Below are positions 1 through 5,479 of a stretch of DNA of 6,252 nt, in pieces (within the stretch, counting starts at the first letter, position 1; the number at the start of each line of letters is the position of its first letter). A program made the position numbers and the translations under genes. The notes under the pieces were generated by a model. That model worked only from the letters and a program-made list of their open reading frames with translations, was not told the origin of the DNA and ran no database searches. This DNA is from Xanthobacteraceae bacterium (GTDB taxonomy: Bacteria; Pseudomonadota; Alphaproteobacteria; Rhizobiales; Xanthobacteraceae), in NCBI GenBank assembly GCA_030039655.1, contig JASHVC010000179.1, positions 1-6,252 of the forward strand, in the 5' to 3' direction.

Positions 1-117
1 TTGCGGCGCAGCCGGCGCACTCGCCGTCCTGGACAATGCTGCCTTCAGCGCGGCCATGACATCAAGTTCATCGGCCGCTTCACTCTGTGCTGCAGGAATC
101 GGACGCACTTCGTTCAT
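1..117 (-). CDS. Unrecognised protein, N-terminal 39 residues only (runs off left edge)
   Basis: Reading the minus strand from an ATG at 117 gives an open frame with no stop to the window edge: MNEVRPIPAAQSEAADELDV followed by an alanine-rich stretch (MAALKAALSR..) and an Ala/Pro-rich end. No signal peptide, membrane segment or recognisable motif is visible in the 39 residues; the middle (DELDVMAALKAAL) could form an amphipathic helix. A GGAG lies 11 nt upstream of the ATG (129-132), slightly far for a Shine-Dalgarno site, and a GGA sits closer. The gene follows the oxidoreductase on the same strand after a 159-bp gap, so it could be a downstream operon member or have its own promoter. Family unknown. 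The gene call rests only on the open frame, the start and the spacing, so confidence is moderate. Confidence 0.5.
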   Translation of the reverse strand, partial: MNEVRPIPAAQSEAADELDVMAALKAALSRTASAPAAPQ

Positions 118-206
118 GGCCGGATCCACTCCATGCAAAGACTGCCAACTTGACCACGGAGTTCTACTTGGCCCCGCTTCCTTCAACCCTACCTACGCCC
201 TCAAGC

Positions 207-234
207 GCCGCAGACGCAACAGCGTGAACGCGGC
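207..234 (-). other. Hairpin downstream of the oxidoreductase gene, weak terminator candidate
   Basis: About 43 nt after the oxidoreductase stop codon, the minus-strand transcript can fold with an outer stem GCCGC/GCGGC and an inner stem ACGC/GCGT closed by a UGUU loop, separated by a GUUC/CU internal loop. No run of U follows, so this is not a typical intrinsic terminator. It may merely stabilise the 3' end or be chance in GC-rich DNA. Confidence 0.25.
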
Positions 235-269
235 AGATTTGCGACCAATCGTACCGATCCAGATTTGCG
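234..269. repeat. 10-bp direct repeat flanking a small dyad
   Basis: CAGATTTGCG occurs exactly at 234-243 and again at 260-269, a 26-bp period. Between the copies lies ATCG-TAC-CGAT (248-258), a short inverted repeat. The element lies in the gap after the oxidoreductase gene and upstream of the minus-strand gene at 117. It could be a protein binding site; no function can be assigned from sequence alone. Confidence 0.4.
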
Positions 270-276
270 CAAAGAA

Positions 277-3200
277 TTATTCAGCGGCCTTGAGCAGCGC
301 CGACGAGCCAGCACGAAATTGTTCCAGCAACGCCGCCTCGTCGGCCTTTGCAGTAGCAAGATGACGCTGCTTGACATGACCGAAGCCGCGAATCTTTTCC
401 GGAATGACGGCAAGGCCAACAGCGAGGTGATGGTTCTCGGGCATGAGCTTTGCGAGCAGTTCGTCGAGCATCGACTCGTAATCGCTGATGAGCTTCCTTT
501 CGGTGCGGCGTTCGAGCGAACGGCCAAATGGATCGAACGGTGTGCCGCGCAACCCCTTGAACTTGGCGAGAAGCCGAAAGACCGGAAGCATCCACGGGCC
601 AAAGCTCATCTTGCACGGCAGGCCCGTCGTCTTGTCGAGTCGCGCCAACAGCGGTGGTGCGAGATGGAATTCAAAGCGGAGATTGTCACCGTCGAACTCG
701 TTCTGAACCTGACGTGCGAACGATCCATCGGTGTAAAGCCGCGCGACTTCGTACTCGTCCTTGTAGGCCATGAGCTTGAACAGATAGCGCGCCACCGCAT
801 CGGCGAGCCCACACTTGCCGGGCGCGCGCTCCGCCTCGGCCGCTTTGGCCTTTTCGACCAGCGCCCGATAGCGCTGCGCGTAGGCGGCATTCTGATAAGC
901 GGTAAGAAACTCAACGCGTCGCTTGACCGTCTCGTCGAAGGATTCCGACAACACCCGCGCGTCGCTCGTGACCTTGGTTGTCGGCTTTGCCACCGCTTCG
1001 ACGCGTGCGGGATCGGCCGCGGCTTGGCGGCCCCAATGAAAGGCCGCCTTGTTCATCGCCACCGCCTCGCCGTTCAGCTCAATCGCCTTCTCTATGGCGG
1101 CAGCTGACAGCGGAATCGCGCCGAGCTGGTAGGCGTAGCCGACCAGGAACATGTTGGCGCCGATCGACTGACCGAACAACGCATTGGCGATGCCGCTCGC
1201 GTCGACGAAATGGGTCTTTTCGCGGCCGGCGTCGGCTACGATGGTCCGCTTCAACCGCTCGGTCGGCAGCGAGAAATCTGCGTTCCGGGTGAATTCGCCC
1301 GGCAGAAATTCGGCAGTGTTGACCACTATCTCGGTCGCGCCATGCTTCACGGCGGCAAGCACTTTGCGGGTGCCGGCAACGACCATGTCGCCGCCGAGGA
1401 CGAGATCAGCGCGGCCGGCAGCGACGCGGATCGCGTGGATCTTCTCCGCGCTTTCGGCAAAGCGAATGTGGCTGAATACGGCGCCGCCCTTTTGCGCAAG
1501 GCCGGCCATGTCGAGCACGCCGACGCCGCGGCCTTCGAGATGCGCCGCCATGCCCAAGATGCCGCCAACGGTGACGATGCCAGTGCCGCCTACGCCCGTG
1601 ACGATGATGTTGTAGGTCTGATCGATCGCCGGCAATTTTGGCTCGGGCAGCGGCGGTAGATCGTGATCGGCAGCAACGCCGGTACCCTTCTTCAGCTTGG
1701 CGCCGTGCACGGTAACGAACGAAGGGCAGAAACCTTTGACGCAGGAAAAGTCTTTGTTGCAGCTCGACTGATCGATGGTGCGCTTACGGCCCCACTCGGT
1801 CTCCAGCGGCTGCACCGAGACGCAGTTCGATTGCACGCCGCAATCGCCGCAGCCCTCACACACGAGTTCGTTGATGATGACACGCTTGTCCGGATCCGGA
1901 AACGTGTGGCGCTTGCGGCGGCGGCGCTTTTCCGCCGCGCAGGTCTGATCGTAAATGAGCACCGTGACGCCAGGAATCTCCGCAAGTTCTTTCTGGACCG
2001 CGATCAGGTCATCGCGATGGTGGACGGTGAGTCCCGCAGGCCACGCCGTACCAGCCGGATATTTGTCCGGCTCATCGGTGACAACGACGACGCGTTTTGC
2101 CCCTTCCGCCGCAACCTGCCGCGCGACCTGCGGCACGGTCAGGCCGCCGTCGTTGGCCTGGCCGCCGGTCATCGCCACGGCGTCGTTGAAGAGAATCTTG
2201 TAGGTGATGTTGGTGTTCGAGGCGATCGCGGCGCGGATCGCCATGTATCCGGAATGATTGTAGGTGCCGTCGCCGAGATTCTGAAAGACGTGCTTGCGGT
2301 TCGAGAACGGCGCCTCGCCCACCCAGTTGGCGCCCTCTCCGCCCATCTGTGTATAGCCTTGGGTAGAGCGGTCCATCCATTGTGCCATGTAGTGGCAGCC
2401 GATGCCCGCGTAAGCGCGTGAGCCCTGCGGCACCACGGTCGATGAATTGTGCGGACACCCGGAGCAGAAATACGGAATGCGCTGGGCGACGTCTTTGGTC
2501 TCCGCGGCAATGCGCTGGAATTCCTTCAATCGCGCCACGCGCTGGATGATCTCATCGTTGCGGTGATATTTGAGGAAGCGGTCGCCGATGCAGATCGCGA
2601 CCTCGTTGGGATCGAGCGCGCCTTTGACTGGGAACAGCCAATTGCCCTGCTCGTCTTTCTTGCCGATGCACAGCGGCTGATTGGCGGTGCCGTAAAGCTC
2701 CTCGCGCACCTGCACTTCGAGCAGCGACCGTTTCTCCTCGACCACAATGATCAGGTCGAGCCCTTGAGAAAATTCCTGCAGTTCGCGGCGGCTGAGCGGC
2801 CACGAACAGCCGACCTTGTAAAGGCGGATGCCCAGCTCGTTGCATTTGATCTCGTCGATGCCGAGTTCGTCGAACGCCTGGCGGACATCGAGGTAGCTTT
2901 TGCCCGTGGTGATGATGCCGATCTTGGGATCGCGGCCGCCCGACGTGATGGTGCGGTTGAGCTTGTTGGCGCGCACGAATGCCAGCATCGCGTCGCGCTT
3001 GAAATCGTGCAGGCGCGCTTCCTGCGTGAGGATCGGATCGTTGAGGCGGATGTTGAGTCCGCCTTCGGGCATCAGGAATTCGGTGGGCGTGACGATGTTG
3101 ATGCGGTCGAGGTTTGCCTCGATCGCCGCCGTCGATTCGATGGTCTCGTGCATCGTCTTCAGCGCCACCCACGTTCCGGTGAAGCGCGACATGGCCCAGC

Positions 3201-3756
3201 CATAAAGGCCGTAGTCGAGCACTTCCTGTACGCCGGCGGGATTAAGCACCGGGATCATCACGTCGATGAAGTGATACTCAGACTGATGGGCGGTGGTGGA
3301 CGATTCAGCGGTGTGGTCGTCGCCCATGAGCGCCAGCACGCCGCCGTGTTTGGCAGTGCCCGCCAGGTTGGCGTGGCGAAATACGTCCCCGGTGCGGTCG
3401 ACTCCGGGACCTTTGCCGTACCACATGGCGAAGACGCCATCGAACTTGCCTTCGCCGCGCAACTCGGCCTGCTGCGAGCCCCACACTGCGGTCGCGGCGA
3501 GGTCTTCGTTGATGCCGCCCTGAAAACGGACATCGCTTTTTTCCAGAAATGAGCGTGCCCGGTAGAACTGGGCGTCCAACGTGCCGAGCGGTGAGCCGCG
3601 ATAGCCGGTGACAAAGCCTGCCGTGTTGAGGCCGTTGCGTCGGTCCAGCTCCTTCTGCATCAGGCAAAGCCGCACCAGCGCCTGAAAGCCGGTGACGAAA
3701 ACGCGGCTGTGGCCGAGGTCGTATTTGTCGTCGAGTTTGACGTCGCGAAGCGGCAT
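277..3756 (-). CDS. Indolepyruvate ferredoxin oxidoreductase, fused single-chain form (1159 aa)
   Basis: Cytoplasmic enzyme expected to oxidatively decarboxylate indolepyruvate and related arylpyruvates with CoA to arylacetyl-CoA and CO2, reducing ferredoxin. Archaeal enzymes use separate alpha and beta subunits; here both are one chain, as is usual in proteobacteria. The N-terminal pyrimidine-binding-type domain (about 15-240) has GYRGSPLGTLD (51-61), GGINEDLAATAVWG (80-93) and WYGKGPGVDR (112-121). A linker domain (about 275-395) precedes the thiamine-diphosphate domain (about 428-600), with CSGCPHN (431-437), GIGCHYM (451-457), GDGTYNHSG (495-503) and NDAVAMTGG (524-532). A basic KRRRRKR (610-616) leads to a cysteine cluster: C633, C636, C639, C645, then C666, C672, C677, probable Fe-S ligands. 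The gamma/IorB-like domain starts near 715 with GVGGTG (721-726). The C-terminal 230 residues match the extension typical of this family (DUF6537-like). The ATG at 3756 has GGGAGG 8 nt upstream and the family's usual N-terminus. Full length and intact. Substrate specificity is inferred from family; another bulky 2-oxoacid is possible. Confidence 0.93.
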   Translation of the reverse strand: MPLRDVKLDDKYDLGHSRVFVTGFQALVRLCLMQKELDRRNGLNTAGFVTGYRGSPLGTLDAQFYRARSFLEKSDVRFQGGINEDLAATAVWGSQQAELRGEGKFDGVFAMWYGKGPGVDRTGDVFRHANLAGTAKHGGVLALMGDDHTAESSTTAHQSEYHFIDVMIPVLNPAGVQEVLDYGLYGWAMSRFTGTWVALKTMHETIESTAAIEANLDRINIVTPTEFLMPEGGLNIRLNDPILTQEARLHDFKRDAMLAFVRANKLNRTITSGGRDPKIGIITTGKSYLDVRQAFDELGIDEIKCNELGIRLYKVGCSWPLSRRELQEFSQGLDLIIVVEEKRSLLEVQVREELYGTANQPLCIGKKDEQGNWLFPVKGALDPNEVAICIGDRFLKYHRNDEIIQRVARLKEFQRIAAETKDVAQRIPYFCSGCPHNSSTVVPQGSRAYAGIGCHYMAQWMDRSTQGYTQMGGEGANWVGEAPFSNRKHVFQNLGDGTYNHSGYMAIRAAIASNTNITYKILFNDAVAMTGGQANDGGLTVPQVARQVAAEGAKRVVVVTDEPDKYPAGTAWPAGLTVHHRDDLIAVQKELAEIPGVTVLIYDQTCAAEKRRRRKRHTFPDPDKRVIINELVCEGCGDCGVQSNCVSVQPLETEWGRKRTIDQSSCNKDFSCVKGFCPSFVTVHGAKLKKGTGVAADHDLPPLPEPKLPAIDQTYNIIVTGVGGTGIVTVGGILGMAAHLEGRGVGVLDMAGLAQKGGAVFSHIRFAESAEKIHAIRVAAGRADLVLGGDMVVAGTRKVLAAVKHGATEIVVNTAEFLPGEFTRNADFSLPTERLKRTIVADAGREKTHFVDASGIANALFGQSIGANMFLVGYAYQLGAIPLSAAAIEKAIELNGEAVAMNKAAFHWGRQAAADPARVEAVAKPTTKVTSDARVLSESFDETVKRRVEFLTAYQNAAYAQRYRALVEKAKAAEAERAPGKCGLADAVARYLFKLMAYKDEYEVARLYTDGSFARQVQNEFDGDNLRFEFHLAPPLLARLDKTTGLPCKMSFGPWMLPVFRLLAKFKGLRGTPFDPFGRSLERRTERKLISDYESMLDELLAKLMPENHHLAVGLAVIPEKIRGFGHVKQRHLATAKADEAALLEQFRAGSSALLKAAE

Positions 3757-3762
3757 CGGGCG

Positions 3763-3811
3763 GCCCTCCCGCGGGCACTTTGCCCTCAGGAAGTTAATAT
3801 TGCCAGAGGGC
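3763..3811 (-). promoter_or_regulatory. Structured leader and ribosome binding site of the oxidoreductase gene
   Basis: In the minus-strand transcript the order is GCCCUC (3811-3806), GAGGGC (3787-3782), GAGGGC (3768-3763), then the ATG at 3756. The third segment lies in the Shine-Dalgarno sequence GGGAGGGC. The first segment can pair with either of the other two. Pairing with the second is extended by GG/CC beyond an A-A mismatch, giving 9-nt arms around a 12-nt AT-rich loop (GCCCTCAGG-N12-CCAGAGGGC on the plus strand, 3782-3811). This resembles a ribosome-site switch, but it could equally be a DNA operator or chance complementarity in GC-rich sequence. Confidence 0.35.
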
Positions 3812-3824
3812 GAGACACCTAGAA

Positions 3825-3852
3825 AATATAGGTCGCGCTAACGGCCGGGTAA
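3825..3852 (-). promoter_or_regulatory. Possible promoter of the oxidoreductase gene
   Basis: On the minus strand, TATATT (3830-3825) is the best -10-like hexamer upstream of the gene. A poor -35-like TTACCC (3852-3847) sits 16 nt before it. Transcription would begin near 3818, giving a leader of about 60 nt that contains the GCCCUC/GAGGGC elements. The -10 candidate overlaps an imperfect palindrome, CCTAGAAAATATAGG (3818-3832), which may be an operator. The -35 match is weak and the call tentative. Confidence 0.25.
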
Positions 3853-3861
3853 TGCTAGCGC
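3835..3861 (-). other. Hairpin between the GST gene and the oxidoreductase gene
   Basis: GCGCTA (3835-3840) and TAGCGC (3856-3861) form an inverted repeat. On the minus strand the stem extends to 8 bp with one G-U pair (GCGCUAGC/GUUAGCGC) around an 11-nt loop. It lies about 105 nt beyond the GST stop codon and is followed, after GACC, by the AT-rich UAUAUUUUC. It could act as a weak terminator for the GST gene or as a binding site near the oxidoreductase promoter. Confidence 0.3.
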
Positions 3862-3888
3862 CTTGAAGGGCTGCGTCATTTGGCCGGC

Positions 3889-3900
3889 CGCACCGGTGCG
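3889..3900. promoter_or_regulatory. 12-bp perfect palindrome CGCACCGGTGCG
   Basis: A perfect 12-bp palindrome lies between the GST stop and the oxidoreductase start, about 130 bp upstream of the latter. It abuts and partly overlaps a second palindrome, GGCCGGCC (3882-3889). With no loop it makes a poor RNA hairpin, so a dimeric protein binding site is the more natural reading. It may also be chance in GC-rich DNA. Confidence 0.25.
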
Positions 3901-3966
3901 CGGGAACCTCGCAATCCCCGTTTGGATGCCAAGGATTGCTGCGTCGCGAAGAAAACAGATTCGGGA

Positions 3967-4596
3967 TCAGGCCTTGGCGCTCGGTCGAGCCGAAACGTCG
4001 GCGTGCCATCGTCGCAGGTGGCTGCACTCGTCGGGAATCGACAGCTTGGCCCAACGCGCGAAGTCGACCGTCACCAGGGCCGTGATGTCAGCGATGCTGT
4101 AACGCGGACCGGCCACAAACGGATGTTGCGCAAGGTGCAGGTCCATTTCGTTGAAGAAACGCATGACGCGCGCACGGCCGCGCTCGGCCAGTGCCGGAAT
4201 TTGTTCGTAGTTATCGGGTCCGGGCAGCCCTCGCCCTTTCAAACCTGGCGTCGAATTGCGGAATGCCTCCATCACCGCATAGAAGCCGTTGCGCTCGGCA
4301 AAGCGCTGCCGCTCGGTAATCACCGCCTTTTCCTCCGCGCTCTCTCCCAAGAGCGGCGGCTGCGGATGCGTCGCTTCAAAGTACACGCAAATGCCGATCG
4401 CGTCGGCGATGCGTGTGCCGTTGTCGAGCTCAAGAACCGGCACAGTGGCGTCCGGATTGATGGCGCGAAACGCCGGGGTGAACTGCTCACCGTTGCGCAG
4501 GTCTACCTGCACCGTCGGCACGCTGATGCCTTTCTCGGCGAGAAAAATGCGCACCCGCCGCGGGCTCGGGGCAGTCGAGCAATCATAGAATCTCAT
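3967..4596 (-). CDS. Glutathione S-transferase family protein (209 aa)
   Basis: Predicted cytoplasmic two-domain GST-fold protein. GSTs usually conjugate glutathione to electrophiles or act as isomerases or reductases; the substrate here is unknown. The thioredoxin-like N-domain (1-77) starts MRFYDCSTAPSPRRVRIFLA, with S7/S11 as candidate catalytic-loop residues, and has the cis-proline P53 in TVPVLEL. The helical C-domain (about 88-205) has the N-capping box S167-I-A-D170. Length is normal for the family. At 65-66, where most GSTs have an acidic residue plus serine (ES) to bind the gamma-glutamyl group, this protein has D-A. An in-frame ATG exists at 4650, but the start at 4596 is preferred: it begins exactly at the first beta strand and has TTGAGG 6 nt upstream. 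The gene is divergent from the aldolase-like gene and codirectional with the oxidoreductase 210 bp downstream. No signal peptide or membrane segment. Confidence 0.88.
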   Translation of the reverse strand: MRFYDCSTAPSPRRVRIFLAEKGISVPTVQVDLRNGEQFTPAFRAINPDATVPVLELDNGTRIADAIGICVYFEATHPQPPLLGESAEEKAVITERQRFAERNGFYAVMEAFRNSTPGLKGRGLPGPDNYEQIPALAERGRARVMRFFNEMDLHLAQHPFVAGPRYSIADITALVTVDFARWAKLSIPDECSHLRRWHADVSARPSAKA

Positions 4597-4602
4597 GACA
4601 GA

Positions 4603-4606
4603 CCTC
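4603..4606 (-). promoter_or_regulatory. Ribosome binding site of the GST gene
   Basis: The minus strand reads TTGAGG, then 6 nt, then the ATG at 4596. This favours 4596 over the upstream in-frame ATG at 4650, which would add 18 residues not expected in a GST. Confidence 0.65.
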
Positions 4607-4678
4607 AAGATTTCGCGGCCCTCGCCAAGGGGGCTGCGCTGCGGCGGCACAGAATGCTAGTGTCAGCCCATACCACGT

Positions 4679-4682
4679 GGAG
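4679..4682 (+). promoter_or_regulatory. Ribosome binding site of the aldolase-like gene
   Basis: GGAG lies 9 nt before the ATG at 4692, which favours that start over the in-frame GTG at 4677. The GTG would overlap the GGAG and has no good site of its own. Confidence 0.6.
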
Positions 4683-4691
4683 ACCCGGGCC

Positions 4692-5456
4692 ATGAACAAG
4701 CACGTCAGGATTGCCACCGTCAAAAAGACCGAAATGTCGCCCGCCGAATGGCAGGCGCGCGTCGACCTCGCCGCCACCTACCGGCTGATCGCTCATTACG
4801 GCTGGGGCGATGTCATCTATAATCACTCGTCCATGCGGGTGCCGGGCGAGGATCGCAAATTCCTGATCAAGCGGCACGAGCTGCTCTACACGGAAGTGAC
4901 GGCGTCAAACCTCGTCAAGGTCAGCATGGACGACGATCTCGACGAATCCGCCGGCGTCAATCGGCCAGGCTTCACGCTGCATGGCGGCGTGCTGTCGGGC
5001 CGCCCGGACGTTAATTGCGCCGTGCATGTGCACACCGAGATCGGCATGGCGATCGCCGGATTGAAGCACGGGCTGCGCATGGTTTCGCAGCCGGCGGTTC
5101 GCTTCCACAATCGGATCGGCTACCACAACTACGAAGGCATCACCGAGGATTTCGGCGAGCGCGCGCGCATCAACAAAGCGCTGGGCAAGAACCGCGCACT
5201 GATCATGCATAACCATGGCCTGCTCACGGTGGGCCAGACGACGCGTGAGGCGTTCGTGCTGATGAAGTCGCTGATCGAAGCGGCGGACATCCAGCTCAAG
5301 ATGGAAGCGACCGGCGGCGCGCTGGTCGAGATACCGGCGGAAATTTGCGAGAAGACCGCGCATCAGTATGAGCATCACGACTCGGGCCGCGGATCGGCGG
5401 ACTGGCCGGCGTACTTGCGCATGCTCGACACGATCGATCGCAGCTACCGGAATTAG
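4692..5456 (+). CDS. Class II aldolase/adducin family protein (254 aa)
   Basis: Cytoplasmic protein with the class II aldolase/adducin fold, a zinc-dependent family that includes L-fuculose-phosphate aldolase. Conserved segments in order: YGWGDVIYNHSSMRVPG (36-52), KFLIKRHELLYTEVTASNLV (56-75), RPGFTLHGGVLSGRPDV (91-107), AVHVHTEIGMAIA (110-122) and MHNHGLLTVG (172-181). Probable zinc ligands are H112, H114 and H175. The catalytic glutamate of fuculose-phosphate aldolase lies four residues before a conserved His (here H97); this protein has G93 there. The N/R-P-A/G-GF-x-x-H form is typical of the adducin-like branch, whose bacterial members mostly lack a known reaction. Classical aldol cleavage is therefore doubtful; a decarboxylase, epimerase or other metal-dependent role is possible. 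Length is normal. The methyltransferase gene follows by 23 bp on the same strand, so the two are probably cotranscribed. An in-frame GTG at 4677 would add five residues and is less likely. Confidence 0.88.
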   Translation: MNKHVRIATVKKTEMSPAEWQARVDLAATYRLIAHYGWGDVIYNHSSMRVPGEDRKFLIKRHELLYTEVTASNLVKVSMDDDLDESAGVNRPGFTLHGGVLSGRPDVNCAVHVHTEIGMAIAGLKHGLRMVSQPAVRFHNRIGYHNYEGITEDFGERARINKALGKNRALIMHNHGLLTVGQTTREAFVLMKSLIEAADIQLKMEATGGALVEIPAEICEKTAHQYEHHDSGRGSADWPAYLRMLDTIDRSYRN

Positions 5457-5479
5457 GCCGCCGGCCCGCAAGTGATTCC

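Larger units (their letters stand above)
4597..4691. promoter_or_regulatory. Divergent intergenic region between GST and aldolase-like genes
   Basis: This 95-bp spacer must contain the start signals of both divergent genes, and no strong sigma-70 hexamer pair is visible. For the plus strand, TGCTAG (4655-4660) is a possible -10 about 30 nt before the ATG, without a clear -35. A GGGCTG (4631-4636)/CAGCCC (4664-4669) inverted repeat brackets it. The 8-bp palindrome CCACGTGG (4673-4680) touches the aldolase ribosome binding site. These may be operator elements for a shared regulator; that is inference. Confidence 0.4.

Noticed and set aside
114..134. Six-codon open frame (MEWIRP) on the minus strand, with its stop overlapping the ATG at 117 as ATGA
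   Set aside because: The overlap is suggestive of a coupled leader peptide, but no ribosome site precedes it and such a short frame is easily produced by chance.
56..364. 102-codon plus-strand frame across the left intergenic region
   Set aside because: It overlaps the 3' end of the oxidoreductase gene and the plausible minus-strand gene at 1-117; its product is low-complexity with no family features.
1896..1930. Basic KRRRRKR stretch in the oxidoreductase, considered as a nucleic-acid-binding insertion or frameshift scar
   Set aside because: The same basic linker before the cysteine cluster is, to my knowledge, usual in the fused bacterial enzymes, and the reading frame is intact on both sides.
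265..3552. Long open frames on the plus strand (e.g. 265-1107, 1210-1659, 1663-2421, 2449-3552) opposite the oxidoreductase gene
   Set aside because: They are in codon register with the sense gene. In that register an antisense stop needs a sense TTA, CTA or TCA codon, which GC-rich genes avoid, so long open antisense frames are expected. The products show no recognisable motifs.
3794..4054. 86-codon minus-strand frame overlapping the GST 3' end
   Set aside because: It lies mostly within the GST gene in another frame and in the promoter region, with no recognisable features.
3880..4695. 271-codon plus-strand frame opposite the GST gene
   Set aside because: It is also an in-register antisense shadow; the minus-strand frame has clear GST motifs and a good ribosome binding site.
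4905..5471. 188-codon minus-strand frame opposite the aldolase-like gene
   Set aside because: In-register antisense shadow of a gene with clear family motifs; no supporting ribosome site or recognisable product.
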